Origin: JAJYRX01 sp041655275
Lineage (GTDB): Bacteria; Pseudomonadota; Gammaproteobacteria; Burkholderiales; Burkholderiaceae_B
Assembly (NCBI GenBank): GCA_041655275.1
Contig: JBBAFU010000003.1
Coordinates: 157,886 to 221,885 of the forward strand
Length of the DNA stretch: 64,000 bases
Reading direction: 5' to 3'
In this document: piece after piece, positions 45,959 to 55,425 of the stretch
Numbering within the stretch: the stretch's first letter is position 1
How the letters are laid out: every line of letters starts with the position of its first letter
Notes under the pieces: generated by a model
Seen by the model: the letters and a program-made list of their open reading frames with translations, nothing else
Database searches by the model: none
What the model was told of the DNA's origin: nothing
Position numbers and translations under genes: made by a program

Positions 45959-47450
45959 ACGCCGTTTCTATGAAACTGCGCAGCTTGCGCGAGTGCAGGC
46001 GCTCTTCCGGCATATTGCGCAGGCGTTCCAGCGCCCGGATACCGATATGCAGGTGGCGTCCGACCTGGCTGCGATAGAACTCGCTGGCCATGCCGGGCAG
46101 CTTGAGCTCGCCGTGCAGCGGCTTGTCGGAAACGCACAGCAGGCAGCCATAGGGCACGCGGAAGCGGAAGCCGTTGGCCGCAATGGTGGCGGATTCCATG
46201 TCCAGCGCAATGGCGCGCGACTGTGAAAGCCGGCGCACCGGTTCGTGATGATCGCGCAGCTCCCAGTTGCGATTGTGGGTGGACGCCACTGTGCCCGTGC
46301 GCATGATCTTCTTGCGCTCCCAGGGAGAAAGCCCGGCCACCTCGGCCACGGCCTCTTCGAGCGCCACCTGGATTTCGGCCAGCGCCGGCACGGGCACCCA
46401 GGTGGGCAGGTCGTCATCGAGCACCTGATCCTCACGCACGTAGCCATGCGCGAGTACGTAGTCTCCCAGACGCTGGGTGGTGCGCAGCCCGGCGCAATGA
46501 CCGAGCATCAGCCAGGCCGTGGGCCGCAGCACGGCCACATGATCGGTAATTGTCTTGGCGTTGGACGGGCCCACCCCCATGTTGACCAGGGTGATGCCGC
46601 TGTGCCGGTCGCGTACCAGATGATAGGACGGCATCTGGGGCGTGTGCACCAGTGGCTGCCCCTGGGGGCGCGCATCCGGTCCGGCGCCGGTAATGATGTT
46701 GCCCGGTTCCACCAGGGCCGTATAGCCCCCGCTGCCGGTACGCAGCTGGTCGCGCGCCCACTGGCAGAACTCATCGACATAGAAATCGTAGTTCGTGAAC
46801 AGCACGAAGTTCTGGAAATGCTGGGGCGCCGTGGCGGTGTAATGCTGCAGGCGATGCAGGGAATAATCCACACGGGGCGCGGTGAAGGGCGCCAGCGGCT
46901 GGGGCTCGCCGGGCGTGCCGACCCAGGTACCGTTGACGATCATATCGTCCATCACGGCCAGATTGGGCACATCGAAGCGGTCACGCAGCGCATTGCCCAC
47001 GTTGTCGGCGTAGCTGCCGTCCACATAGGCATCGTCGCCAAAGGCGAAATGCAGGGGGATGGGCATGTCGGATTCGCCGATTTCCACCGGTACACCGTGA
47101 TTGCCGATCAGCAGGCCGATCTGCTCGAGCAGATACTCAAAATACAGCGCCGGCTGGGTGATGGTGGTCATGTAGTTGCCGGGCTCGACCACATGGCCAT
47201 AGGACAGGCGTGTATCCACCTCCTGCCAGGTATCGACGCGGATGCGAATGGCCGGATAGCAGGCGCGCACGCGCTCGCCGGGAAGGCCGCCGCCGGCGAG
47301 CCAGTCGCGAAAGGCCTCGCGCAGGAAAGCCGTGTTGCGCTCGTAGATATGTACCAGGCGCTCTGTGGCGGTATGCGCATCGTGGTAGCGCGAGAACGGT
47401 ATCAGCTCCGGAAGACGGATTCGACTGACGGATTCATTCAGATCAGGCAT
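45951..47450 (-). CDS. amn: AMP nucleosidase
   Basis: This enzyme hydrolyses AMP to adenine and ribose 5-phosphate. The 499 residues combine an N-terminal Amn domain (RIRVDTWQEVDTRLSYGHVV, EIGESDMPIPLHFAFGDDAYVDG) with a C-terminal nucleoside-phosphorylase-like domain (GITLVNMGVGPSNAKTITDHV, ALDMESATIAANGFRFRVPYG). MPDLNESV gives the family length. A GTG at 47543 would add 31 residues without clear similarity, and neither start has a strong ribosome-binding site. It is divergent from the AEC transporter gene. Confidence 0.92.
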   Translation of the reverse strand: MPDLNESVSRIRLPELIPFSRYHDAHTATERLVHIYERNTAFLREAFRDWLAGGGLPGERVRACYPAIRIRVDTWQEVDTRLSYGHVVEPGNYMTTITQPALYFEYLLEQIGLLIGNHGVPVEIGESDMPIPLHFAFGDDAYVDGSYADNVGNALRDRFDVPNLAVMDDMIVNGTWVGTPGEPQPLAPFTAPRVDYSLHRLQHYTATAPQHFQNFVLFTNYDFYVDEFCQWARDQLRTGSGGYTALVEPGNIITGAGPDARPQGQPLVHTPQMPSYHLVRDRHSGITLVNMGVGPSNAKTITDHVAVLRPTAWLMLGHCAGLRTTQRLGDYVLAHGYVREDQVLDDDLPTWVPVPALAEIQVALEEAVAEVAGLSPWERKKIMRTGTVASTHNRNWELRDHHEPVRRLSQSRAIALDMESATIAANGFRFRVPYGCLLCVSDKPLHGELKLPGMASEFYRSQVGRHLHIGIRALERLRNMPEERLHSRKLRSFIETAFK

Positions 47451-47572
47451 GGGACGGATATCGGCGACAAGGGTCGGTGCAGGTTGGAAGTGCCCCGGCG
47501 ATACTACCACCGGGCGTGTTGCTGTTATAACCTGTGCTTTCACGTTCGGATAGATCCGCCCCCGGAGCCCGC

Positions 47573-48535
47573 TTGAACGCCATCATCCACGCCGTCCTGC
47601 CACTTTTTGCACTCATCCTCCTGGGCTATATCAGCGGGCGCGGCCGCCTGCTGGGGCCGGCGGCCGTGGAGAGCCTGAACACCTTTGTCGTCTGGATGGC
47701 GCTGCCGGCCCTGCTTTTCCAGGCCATGGCCGCCAGCGACCTGCATGAGCTGCGCCAGCCCGGCTATTTCCTCGGCTTCACGCTGGCCATGACGATTGTC
47801 TTCATCCTGGGCGGCCTGCTGCGAGGCAAGACGCCCGCCAGCCTGACGCTGCGCAGTATCGAAGCCATGGCGGCGGCGTACGCCAACGTCGGATTCATGG
47901 GCATCCCGCTCATGCTCATCCTGTATGGCGAGGCGGCGCTGGCACCCACCATCATCGCCACGCTGCTCACGGCCTGTGCCCTGTTTGCCGCCACCATCGT
48001 ACTCATCGAGTTCGACCGCCAGACCTCGCCCCACCTCGGGCAGAGCCTGATGCGCGTGGGCCTGGCCCTGCTGCGCAATCCCCTGGTGTTCTCGCCCCTG
48101 GCCGGCCTGTTGCTTGCCGTGGCCGGCATCAGCCTGCCCCATCCCGTCCTGCAGTTCACAACCCTGCTGGGCAACGCCGCCAGCCCCTGTGCCCTGGTCA
48201 CCATAGGCCTGTTTCTGGCGCAGAGCCGACCCGCCACCAGTGCGGGACCCGTGGTGCGCGTGGTTGCACTGAAACTGCTGATACACCCCGCCCTGACCGC
48301 GGTACTCGTCTATGCCGTCTTCGACATGCCGCCCCTGTGGGCGCACACGGCCGTACTGCTCAGCGCCCTGCCGGTCGGCACCGGCCCCTTCATGCTGGCC
48401 GCCCTGTATCGCGAGGGGGCCGAGCTGTCCTCGCGGGCCATCCTGGTATCCACCGTGCTGTCGCTGCTGACCGTCTCCGCCCTGGTCCTCATCCTGCCCG
48501 CATCACCACAGGAAATCGCCCTGAATCCATACTGA
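47573..48535 (+). CDS. AEC family transporter
   Basis: A 320-residue membrane protein of the auxin efflux carrier (AEC) family, with about ten segments arranged as an inverted repeat. Motifs include ALILLGYISGRGRLLGPAAVESLNTFVVWMALPALLF near the N-terminus and AAAYANVGFMGIPLMLILYGE in the first half. Bacterial relatives move dicarboxylates such as malate or malonate. The TTG at 47573 is preferred because CGGAG precedes it and it gives the family N-terminus; GTG at 47534 is an alternative. It is 18 bases before ureidoglycolate lyase, so it may transport an allantoin-pathway or glyoxylate-related acid. Confidence 0.88.
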   Translation: MNAIIHAVLPLFALILLGYISGRGRLLGPAAVESLNTFVVWMALPALLFQAMAASDLHELRQPGYFLGFTLAMTIVFILGGLLRGKTPASLTLRSIEAMAAAYANVGFMGIPLMLILYGEAALAPTIIATLLTACALFAATIVLIEFDRQTSPHLGQSLMRVGLALLRNPLVFSPLAGLLLAVAGISLPHPVLQFTTLLGNAASPCALVTIGLFLAQSRPATSAGPVVRVVALKLLIHPALTAVLVYAVFDMPPLWAHTAVLLSALPVGTGPFMLAALYREGAELSSRAILVSTVLSLLTVSALVLILPASPQEIALNPY

Positions 48536-48553
48536 TATCCGGAGTGTGCCGCC

Positions 48554-49150
48554 ATGGCCTTGCCGCCCATCACCCTGAACGCCCTGTCCGCCCTGGAATC
48601 GCGCCTGGACAAGCCCGCGCCCGGCGCCTGGCCGCTGCGTGCCGAGCCCCTGAGCGCCGCGGCCTTCCGGCCCTTTGGCCAGGTCATCGAGATGGCGCCC
48701 GAGGTGCCGTATTTCGATATCAACGACGGCACCACCCGGCGCTACCATGACCTTGCCGCCCTGGAGCCCGGGCCGCAGGGTCGCATCATTGTGTCGCTCT
48801 TTCGCGGCCAGCCACGCACCATGCCGCTCATCATTCGCCAGATGGAGCGCCATCCGCTCGCGAGCCAGGCCTTCATCCCGCTGTCGGGACGCCCGTGGCT
48901 GGCGGTGGTGGCACCGGCCGGCCCTGCGCCCCGGGCCCGTGCACTGCGGCTGTTTGTGTGTCGCGGCAACCAGGGCCTGAACTACGCCCCCGGCGTCTGG
49001 CATCATGCCCTGATCGCCCTTCATGCGCCGGGCGACTTTGCCGTGCTGGATCGCGAAGGTCCGGGCGAGAACTGCGACTTCATCACGCTCGACGAGCCGG
49101 CCATCATCCATGCGCCCGAGACCGGGTTTCAGCCGGCACTCTCCCAGTAG
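48554..49150 (+). CDS. allA: Ureidoglycolate lyase
   Basis: This enzyme splits ureidoglycolate into glyoxylate and urea, the last carbon-releasing step of allantoin breakdown. The 198-residue cupin-like protein shows PLSAAAFRPFGQVIEM, RIIVSLFRGQPRTMPLIIRQMERHPLASQAFIPLSG and the active-site region GLNYAPGVWHHALIAL. The 3' end overlaps the convergent LysR gene by 22 bases. It supplies glyoxylate to the malate synthase and glycerate genes just downstream. Confidence 0.9.
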   Translation: MALPPITLNALSALESRLDKPAPGAWPLRAEPLSAAAFRPFGQVIEMAPEVPYFDINDGTTRRYHDLAALEPGPQGRIIVSLFRGQPRTMPLIIRQMERHPLASQAFIPLSGRPWLAVVAPAGPAPRARALRLFVCRGNQGLNYAPGVWHHALIALHAPGDFAVLDREGPGENCDFITLDEPAIIHAPETGFQPALSQ

Positions 49151-50040
49151 CCCGGCCGGTTGTAGATCTGGCGGATATAGTCGATGAAATGGCGCACCTT
49201 GGCGGGCAGATAACGCTGGCGCGGAAACACGGCCTGGATATCGTAATCGGCCACGGCGTAGTCATCGAGCACCGTCATCAGGCGCCCCTGCTTCAGGTCG
49301 GCCTGGATCTCCCAGGTTGAGCGCCAGCCCACGCCCAGACCCTGACGCACCCATTCATACAGCAGCTCGCCGTCATTGCAATCCAGATCACCATCGACGC
49401 GAACCGCAAAAGAGCGCCCGTCACGCCGGAAGATCCAGCCATGCGGCTGGCCGCCCTGCATGTTGAACGCCAGACAATTATGGCCGGCCAGATCCTCGGG
49501 CACGGCAGGCACGCCGTGGCGCCGGAAATAATCGGGTGTGCCGCAGACCACGCGCTGATTGGGGTACAGGCGCAGCGCCACATAGTTGGGGTCGAGCACA
49601 TCGCCCACACGGATGGCCATGTCATAACCCTCGCCGACCAGATCGATGACGCTGTCGGTGAAGTTGAAGGACAGGCGCAAGCCCGGATAGCGCTCCTTGA
49701 AAGCGATGATGTGCGGCGCCACGTGCCGGCGCCCGAACGCAGCGGGCGCCGACACCACCAGACGGCCGCTCACCCTGCGCCGCCCCACACTGATACTGCT
49801 TTCGGCCGCATCGAAATCGCGCAGCACCGGCATGCACTGTTCCAGGTACTGCTCGCCCAGATCGGTCAGCACCAGGCCGCGTGTGGACCGATGGACCAGC
49901 TGTACACCAAGGCGCTTTTCCAGCGCATTCAGGCGCCGTCCCATGACGGCCGGCGTCACACCTTCGATCTGGGCTGCTGCAGCGAAGCTGCCTTTTTCAG
50001 CGACCAGCACAAAGCTGCGCATCTGGGTATATCGGGCCAT
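49129..50040 (-). CDS. LysR-family transcriptional regulator
   Basis: A 303-residue LysR regulator with an N-terminal winged helix (MRSFVLVAEKGSFAAAAQIEGVTPAVMGRRLNALEKRLGVQLVHRSTR) and a periplasmic-binding-fold effector domain. It is divergent from the glycerate kinase gene across 129 bases, the classic arrangement for a LysR protein that controls the neighbouring operon. The intergenic inverted repeat at 50081-50093 is a candidate binding site. Its effector could be a glycolate, glycerate or glyoxylate derivative; this is inferred from the neighbours only. Confidence 0.92.
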   Translation of the reverse strand: MARYTQMRSFVLVAEKGSFAAAAQIEGVTPAVMGRRLNALEKRLGVQLVHRSTRGLVLTDLGEQYLEQCMPVLRDFDAAESSISVGRRRVSGRLVVSAPAAFGRRHVAPHIIAFKERYPGLRLSFNFTDSVIDLVGEGYDMAIRVGDVLDPNYVALRLYPNQRVVCGTPDYFRRHGVPAVPEDLAGHNCLAFNMQGGQPHGWIFRRDGRSFAVRVDGDLDCNDGELLYEWVRQGLGVGWRSTWEIQADLKQGRLMTVLDDYAVADYDIQAVFPRQRYLPAKVRHFIDYIRQIYNRPGYWESAG

Positions 50041-50080
50041 GGTCCCCTCCTGAAACCTTCAATGGCGATCCGGCCAGCAT

Positions 50081-50093
50081 ATACTAAAAGTAT
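50081..50093. promoter_or_regulatory. Candidate LysR operator
   Basis: ATACTAAAAGTAT is a perfect 5-bp inverted repeat around AAA. It contains the T-N11-A spacing of LysR boxes and lies between the divergent LysR and glycerate kinase genes. Confidence 0.5.
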
Positions 50094-50169
50094 CGGCAAA
50101 AACGATGCGCATGCCGCTTCCCTGCGCGCTCATTTCTGTCTATCCTGACAGTATGCACAAGGAGTGCCC

Positions 50170-51438
50170 ATGATTGATCCCCAAACCCTGCTTTCCGGGC
50201 TGTTCCGGGCAGCCGTCGATGCGGCGCTGCCCGAACGGGTGCTGCCGGCCCACCTGCCGCCGCGCCCGCGCGGGCGCACCCTCGTCATCGGTGCCGGCAA
50301 GGCATCGGCCGCCATGGCCAGGGTCGTGGAACAGCATATCGCAGGGCCCATCAGCGGTGCTGTGGTAACGCGCTACGGCTATGCCGTGCCCTGCGAGCAC
50401 CTGCGCATCCTGGAAGCCGCCCATCCCGTGCCTGACCAGGCCGGCCATGACGCGGCGCGCCACCTGCTCGAACTGGTCCAGGGCCTGAAGGCGGAAGATC
50501 AGGTCATCAGCCTGATCAGCGGCGGCGGCTCGGCGTTGCTGGCCCTGCCGGCACCGGGGATCAGCCTGGCGGACAAGCAGGACATCAACCGCCAGCTGCT
50601 GCGCTGTGGCGCCACCATATCGGAAATGAACATGGTGCGCCGCCATCTATCGGCCATCAAGGGAGGGCGTCTCGCGGCGGCCTGCCATCCGGCGCCGGTC
50701 TTCAACCTCATCATTTCCGACATTCCCGGCGATGACCCCGTCGATGTGGCCTCGGGACCCACGGTGGCCGATCCCGGCACCTGCGCCGACGCCCTTGCCG
50801 TGCTGGATCGTTACGGCGTGCAAGTGCCCGAGGCGGCACGCCGGCACCTGACCAGCGGCAGCGGTGAAACCGTGAAGCCCGATGATCCGCGCATGGCCGG
50901 CGTGCACACGACGGTGGTGGCAAGCGCGCAGATGGCGCTGGAGGCGGCGGCTGAAGTGGCGCGCAAGGCCGGCATCACACCCATCATCCTGGGCGATGCC
51001 ATTGAAGGCGAGGCGCGCGAACTGGGCACCATCATGGCGGGCATCGCCGCCCAGGTGCAGCGCCATGGCCAGCCCGGTGCCGCACCCTGCGTACTGCTGT
51101 CCGGCGGTGAAACCACCGTGACCGTGCGCGGTGAAGGCCGTGGCGGGCGCAACGTGGAATTCCTGCTGTCCCTGGCCATCGCACTCCAGGGCCGGCCCGG
51201 CATCCACGCCGTGGCAGGCGATACCGACGGCGTCGACGGCCAGGAGGAAGTGGCCGGCGCCTTCATCCACCCCGGCACCCTGGACAGGGCGCGTGCCGCC
51301 GGCCTGTCGGCGCGCACCTTTCTGGACGGCAACGACGCCCACCATTTCTTCGAGCGCCTGGACAGCCAGCTCATCACCGGCCCCACGCTCACCAACGTGA
51401 ACGATTTCCGTGCCGTACTCATTCTGCCGGCACCGTGA
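50170..51438 (+). CDS. Glycerate kinase, MOFRL type (TtuD/GckA family)
   Basis: A 422-residue kinase that phosphorylates glycerate to 2-phosphoglycerate. Members were once called hydroxypyruvate reductase. Domain 1 shows RTLVIGAGKASAAMARVVEQHI and ISGGGSALLALPAPGI; the C-terminal MOFRL domain includes LLSGGETTVTVRGEGRGGRNVEFLLSLAIAL and GDTDGVDG. The ATG at 50170 sits 6 bases after AAGGAG; GTG at 50164 is too close. With malate synthase G downstream, it routes C2 and C3 acids from glyoxylate metabolism into central carbon flow. Confidence 0.92.
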   Translation: MIDPQTLLSGLFRAAVDAALPERVLPAHLPPRPRGRTLVIGAGKASAAMARVVEQHIAGPISGAVVTRYGYAVPCEHLRILEAAHPVPDQAGHDAARHLLELVQGLKAEDQVISLISGGGSALLALPAPGISLADKQDINRQLLRCGATISEMNMVRRHLSAIKGGRLAAACHPAPVFNLIISDIPGDDPVDVASGPTVADPGTCADALAVLDRYGVQVPEAARRHLTSGSGETVKPDDPRMAGVHTTVVASAQMALEAAAEVARKAGITPIILGDAIEGEARELGTIMAGIAAQVQRHGQPGAAPCVLLSGGETTVTVRGEGRGGRNVEFLLSLAIALQGRPGIHAVAGDTDGVDGQEEVAGAFIHPGTLDRARAAGLSARTFLDGNDAHHFFERLDSQLITGPTLTNVNDFRAVLILPAP

Positions 51439-51480
51439 CAATCCATTCGTATTTTTCAGCAACGCCATAAAGGAAACCCA

Positions 51481-51885
51481 ATGAAAGACTGCAAGAAACT
51501 CACCCTGGATGATGTCAAGACCATTGCCGCTGCGGCCGAGGCCAAGGCCGCGCAGGAAGGCTGGAAGGTGGCGATCGCCATCTGCGACGCCGGCGGCCAC
51601 GCCCTGTGGCTGCAGCGCCTGGACGACGCCCCGCTCACCAGCGCCATGGTTGCGCCCGAGAAGGCCCGCACCGCCGCCCTGACCGGCAAGCCCAGCAAGA
51701 TCATGGAAGACATGATCAACAACGGCCGCTATGCCGCCCTGAACATGCCCGTGGCCGGGATAGAAGGGGGCGAACCCATCATTGTCGACGGCCAGTGCAT
51801 CGGTGCCGTGGGCGTGTCCGGCGTCAAGGCCAGCGAGGACGCCGAGATTGCGCGTGCCGGCATCGCCGCACTCCTTTCGGCCTGA
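51481..51885 (+). CDS. GlcG/HbpS family protein
   Basis: A 134-residue GlcG/HbpS-like protein (the heme-degrading domain superfamily), often encoded between glycolate or glyoxylate genes. The pattern is typical: LTLDDVKTIAAAAEAKAAQEGW, VAIAICDAGGHALWLQRLDDAP, SAMVAPEKARTAAL and GGEPIIVDGQCIGAVGVSG. The biochemical role is not established; some relatives bind heme or corrinoids. It lies 42 bases after glycerate kinase and 36 before glcB, clearly in the same operon. Confidence 0.88.
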   Translation: MKDCKKLTLDDVKTIAAAAEAKAAQEGWKVAIAICDAGGHALWLQRLDDAPLTSAMVAPEKARTAALTGKPSKIMEDMINNGRYAALNMPVAGIEGGEPIIVDGQCIGAVGVSGVKASEDAEIARAGIAALLSA

Positions 51886-51921
51886 GCGCACACACCGATT
51901 CAACCCTTCAAGAGGATTTCA

Positions 51922-54081
51922 ATGACAACACGCACACAATGCCACCGCCTGCAGGTGGCGAATGACCTCCACCAGTTTGTCGAGCAGGAAGCCCTGCCCG
52001 GCAGCGGTGTCGATTCCGCCGCCTTCTGGGCCGGCTTCGACGCCCTGGTGCACGACCTGTCGCCGCGCAATCGCGAGCTGCTGGCAGAGCGCGACCGCAT
52101 CCAGGCCGCCATGGATGACTGGTATCGCAAGAACCCCGGCCCCATCCAGGATCAGGCCGCATACCAGGCCTTTCTGCGCGAGATCGGCTACCTCGTGGAT
52201 GTGCCCGCAAGCGTCAGTCTGGACACCAGCAATATCGACGAAGAGTTTTCGCAGCAGGCCGGCCCGCAGCTGGTGGTGCCCATCACCAACGCACGCTATG
52301 CGCTGAACGCCGCCAACGCCCGCTGGGGCAGCCTCTACGACGCCCTCTACGGCACGGACGTGATTGCCGAGGACGACGGCGCCACGCGCGCCGGTGCCTA
52401 CAATCCGGTGCGCGGCGCCAGGGTCATTGCCTACGCACGCAAGGTGCTCGACGACGCCCTGCCGCTGCAGACAGGCTCGCACGCCGATGCCACCGCCTAC
52501 GCCGTCAGGGATGGCGCCCTGCAGGTCACGCTGGAAGGCGGTGCCGCCACCGGTCTGGCCGATGCCGGCCTCTTCCTGGGCTATCGCGGCACACCGGATG
52601 CGCCCGAGGCGCTGATGTTCCGCCACCACGGCCTGCACATCGAAGTGCAGATTGACGCCACCCACCCCATCGGCAAGCAGGACAAGGCCGGCGTCAAGGA
52701 TGTCGTGATGGAAGCCGCCGTCACCACCATCATGGACTGCGAAGACTCCATCGCCGCCGTCGATGCGCTCGACAAGGTACTGGCCTATCGCAACTGGCTG
52801 GGCCTGATGCTGGGCACGCTCACCGAGGAAGTCACCAAGGGCGAGCGTACCTTCACGCGCAAGCTCAACGAGGATCGCAGCTATGTCGACCTCAAAGGCG
52901 CCACGCAGACGCTGCCGGGCCGTTCGCTGATGCTCATCCGTAACGTGGGTCACCTGATGACCAATCCCAGCATCCTGGATGAGAAAGGAAACGAAGTGCC
53001 GGAAGGCATCCTGGATGCCGTCTTCACCTCGCTCATCGCCAAGCGCGATCTGGAGCGGCGCGGCAACTCGCGTGCCGGCTCCATCTACATCGTCAAGCCC
53101 AAGATGCACGGCCCCGCGGAAGTTACCTTTGCCGACGAGCTGTTCGCTCGCACCGAAGACCTGATCGGCATCCCGCGCAACACCATCAAGATGGGCATCA
53201 TGGACGAGGAACGGCGCACCAGTGCCAACCTCAAGGCCTGCATTGCGGCCGCACGCCACCGTGTGGCCTTCATCAACACGGGCTTCCTGGATCGCACCGG
53301 CGACGAGATGCACACCTCGATGGAAGCCGGACCCATGGTGCGCAAGGCCGACATGAAGACCACTGTGTGGATCGATGCCTACGAGCGCAACAACGTACAG
53401 GTCGGGCTGGAGTGCGGCCTGCGCGGCAAGGCGCAGATCGGCAAGGGAATGTGGGCCATGCCGGATCTGATGGCCGACATGCTGGAGCAGAAGATCGGCC
53501 ACCTGAAGGCCGGCGGCAACACGGCCTGGGTTCCCTCACCCACGGCAGCCACGCTGCATGCCCTGCACTACCACCAGATCGACGTGCAGGACGTCCAGCG
53601 CAAGATGGAAGGCCGCAGCGAGCCCCTGCTCGACAAGCTGCTCACCATTCCCGTCGCGACGGATACCGGCTGGTCCGCTGAAGAAAAGCAGCAGGAACTG
53701 GACAACAACGCCCAGGGCATTCTGGGCTATGTCGTGCGCTGGGTGGACCAGGGCATTGGTTGCTCCAAGGTGCCCGACATCCACAACGTCGGCCTGATGG
53801 AAGACCGTGCCACGCTGCGCATTTCCAGCCAGCACATGGCCAACTGGCTGCATCACAACATCGTGACGCGCGAGCAGGTGACCGAGACCATGCAGCGCAT
53901 GGCCGCCGTGGTCGATGGCCAGAATGCCGGTGATCCCTTCTACCAGCCCATGGCCGGGAATTTCGATACCTCGGCCGCCTACAAGGCGGCTTGCGACCTG
54001 GTCTTCAAGGGCCTGGAGCAGCCCAACGGCTACACCGAGCCCCTGCTGCACCAGTGGCGCCAGGCCGTCAAGGCCGGCTGA
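51922..54081 (+). CDS. glcB: Malate synthase G
   Basis: It condenses glyoxylate with acetyl-CoA to malate. The 719-residue length is that of the monomeric isoform G. Characteristic parts are TTIMDCEDSIAAVDA with the catalytic acidic pair, GRSLMLIRNVGHLM, GIMDEERRTSANLKACI, MHTSMEAGPMVRKADMK and the C-terminal helical plug with ADIxxxNW-like IPVATDTGW. RBS AAGAGG precedes the ATG. It is the terminal gene of the glycerate kinase-GlcG-glcB operon and is followed by a UUCG-loop terminator. Confidence 0.96.
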   Translation: MTTRTQCHRLQVANDLHQFVEQEALPGSGVDSAAFWAGFDALVHDLSPRNRELLAERDRIQAAMDDWYRKNPGPIQDQAAYQAFLREIGYLVDVPASVSLDTSNIDEEFSQQAGPQLVVPITNARYALNAANARWGSLYDALYGTDVIAEDDGATRAGAYNPVRGARVIAYARKVLDDALPLQTGSHADATAYAVRDGALQVTLEGGAATGLADAGLFLGYRGTPDAPEALMFRHHGLHIEVQIDATHPIGKQDKAGVKDVVMEAAVTTIMDCEDSIAAVDALDKVLAYRNWLGLMLGTLTEEVTKGERTFTRKLNEDRSYVDLKGATQTLPGRSLMLIRNVGHLMTNPSILDEKGNEVPEGILDAVFTSLIAKRDLERRGNSRAGSIYIVKPKMHGPAEVTFADELFARTEDLIGIPRNTIKMGIMDEERRTSANLKACIAAARHRVAFINTGFLDRTGDEMHTSMEAGPMVRKADMKTTVWIDAYERNNVQVGLECGLRGKAQIGKGMWAMPDLMADMLEQKIGHLKAGGNTAWVPSPTAATLHALHYHQIDVQDVQRKMEGRSEPLLDKLLTIPVATDTGWSAEEKQQELDNNAQGILGYVVRWVDQGIGCSKVPDIHNVGLMEDRATLRISSQHMANWLHHNIVTREQVTETMQRMAAVVDGQNAGDPFYQPMAGNFDTSAAYKAACDLVFKGLEQPNGYTEPLLHQWRQAVKAG

Positions 54082-54141
54082 ACATAAAAAGATAGACCGT
54101 GCGGCCCCGGCGGCCGCACATTGCCAGCCCTTTCCCCTTCC

Positions 54142-54165
54142 ACGGCCTTTCGAGGCCGTTTTTTT
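54142..54165 (+). terminator. Rho-independent terminator after glcB
   Basis: A 7-bp stem (54142-54148 with 54153-54159) closed by a TTCG tetraloop is followed by a run of T to 54165. It terminates glcB and abuts the stop of the convergent aminotransferase gene. Confidence 0.85.
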
Positions 54166-55355
54166 CAGGCGCGCACGTCGGCAATCACCGCGTCGAGCAT
54201 GGCCAGCATGCGATCCATGTCATCGGCCGTGACATTCAGCGCCGGCATGAAGCGCAGCAAATCGGGGCGCGGGGCATTGAGCAGCAGCCCTTCGGGTGCG
54301 CGTTCGCGCGCGGCCTCGACCATTGCCGGCGCATCCGTACCATCGAGCTCGAGAGCACGCAGCAGGCCCACACCGCGCTCGCCCTTGAATCCCCACTTGC
54401 CGGCCAGGGACAGCAGACCTTCGGAAAGCTGGGTGCTGCGCGCATTCACGCTGTCCAGGAATCCCGGCGCCGTCAGGGCGTCGAACACCGCCACACCGGC
54501 AGCCGTCATGAGCGGATTGCCGTTGTAGGTGCCCCCCTGATCGCCATGCACAAAGCAGGCGGCTTCTTCACGGGCACACAGGGCGGCCAGCGGCACACCC
54601 GCACCAATGCCCTTGCCCAGCGTCATGATGTCGGGCTCGATATCCGAGTGTTCGTAGGCAAACAGCCGGCCTGTGCGCCCCATGCCGGTCTGTACCTCAT
54701 CGACAATGAGCAGCAGGCCGTGCTGGTCGGCCAGCTGGCGCAGACCCTGCATGAAGGCCGTGGTGGCCGGGATGACGCCGGCCTCGCCCTGCACGGGCTC
54801 CAGCATGATGGCGACAGTCTGATCATCGATGAGTGCCGCAACCGATGCCAGATCGTTCAGCCTGGCCTTGGGGAAACCCTCGACCTGCGGTGCAAACAGC
54901 GTATCCCAGCCGGGTTTTCCCGATGCCGACATGGTAGCCAGTGTGCGCCCGTGAAAGCCATGCTCGAAGCTGATGATCTTGTAGGCTCCGCCGCGATGCA
55001 GCTGGCCCCACTTGCGCGCCAGCTTGATCGCGCCCTCATTGGCTTCGGCGCCGCTGTTGGCGAAGAAGATGCGGTCGAAACACGAGGCGCCCACAAGGCG
55101 ACGCGCCAGATCCATGGACGGCTGGTTGTAGAATGCCGGCGACGGATTGATCAGCCGCTGTGCCTGCTCGTTGATGGCCCGCACCACGTCAGGAGGACAA
55201 TGCCCCAGGCTGTTGACGGCCCAGCCCTGAATGAAATCCAGATAGCGCTTGCCCGTATGATCCTCCAGCCAGGAGCCTGTGCCGCTGACGAATACCAGCT
55301 CGGGCCTGGCGGTGATTTCCATGAGTGCGCGTGAGCCTGCCTGATCAAATTTCAT
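54165..55355 (-). CDS. argD: Acetylornithine aminotransferase-type class III aminotransferase
   Basis: A 396-residue PLP enzyme of the acetylornithine/ornithine aminotransferase group. It shows FFANSGAEANEGAIKLARKWGQ, SFEHGFHGRTLATMSASGK, LLIVDEVQTGMGRTGRLFAYEH and Lys 248 in MTLGKGIGAGVPLAAL. It most likely converts N-acetylglutamate semialdehyde to N-acetylornithine in arginine synthesis, though relatives act on succinylornithine or GABA. The start at MKFDQAGSRALMEIT matches Burkholderiales homologues. No other arginine genes except argS are nearby. Confidence 0.88.
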   Translation of the reverse strand: MKFDQAGSRALMEITARPELVFVSGTGSWLEDHTGKRYLDFIQGWAVNSLGHCPPDVVRAINEQAQRLINPSPAFYNQPSMDLARRLVGASCFDRIFFANSGAEANEGAIKLARKWGQLHRGGAYKIISFEHGFHGRTLATMSASGKPGWDTLFAPQVEGFPKARLNDLASVAALIDDQTVAIMLEPVQGEAGVIPATTAFMQGLRQLADQHGLLLIVDEVQTGMGRTGRLFAYEHSDIEPDIMTLGKGIGAGVPLAALCAREEAACFVHGDQGGTYNGNPLMTAAGVAVFDALTAPGFLDSVNARSTQLSEGLLSLAGKWGFKGERGVGLLRALELDGTDAPAMVEAARERAPEGLLLNAPRPDLLRFMPALNVTADDMDRMLAMLDAVIADVRA

Positions 55356-55425
55356 GTCTGTTCCTGAGGGTTCCCTTAAACCGGAATTGCCGCCGAATGG
55401 CCATGCCGCCATTTTAGACGAAAGT

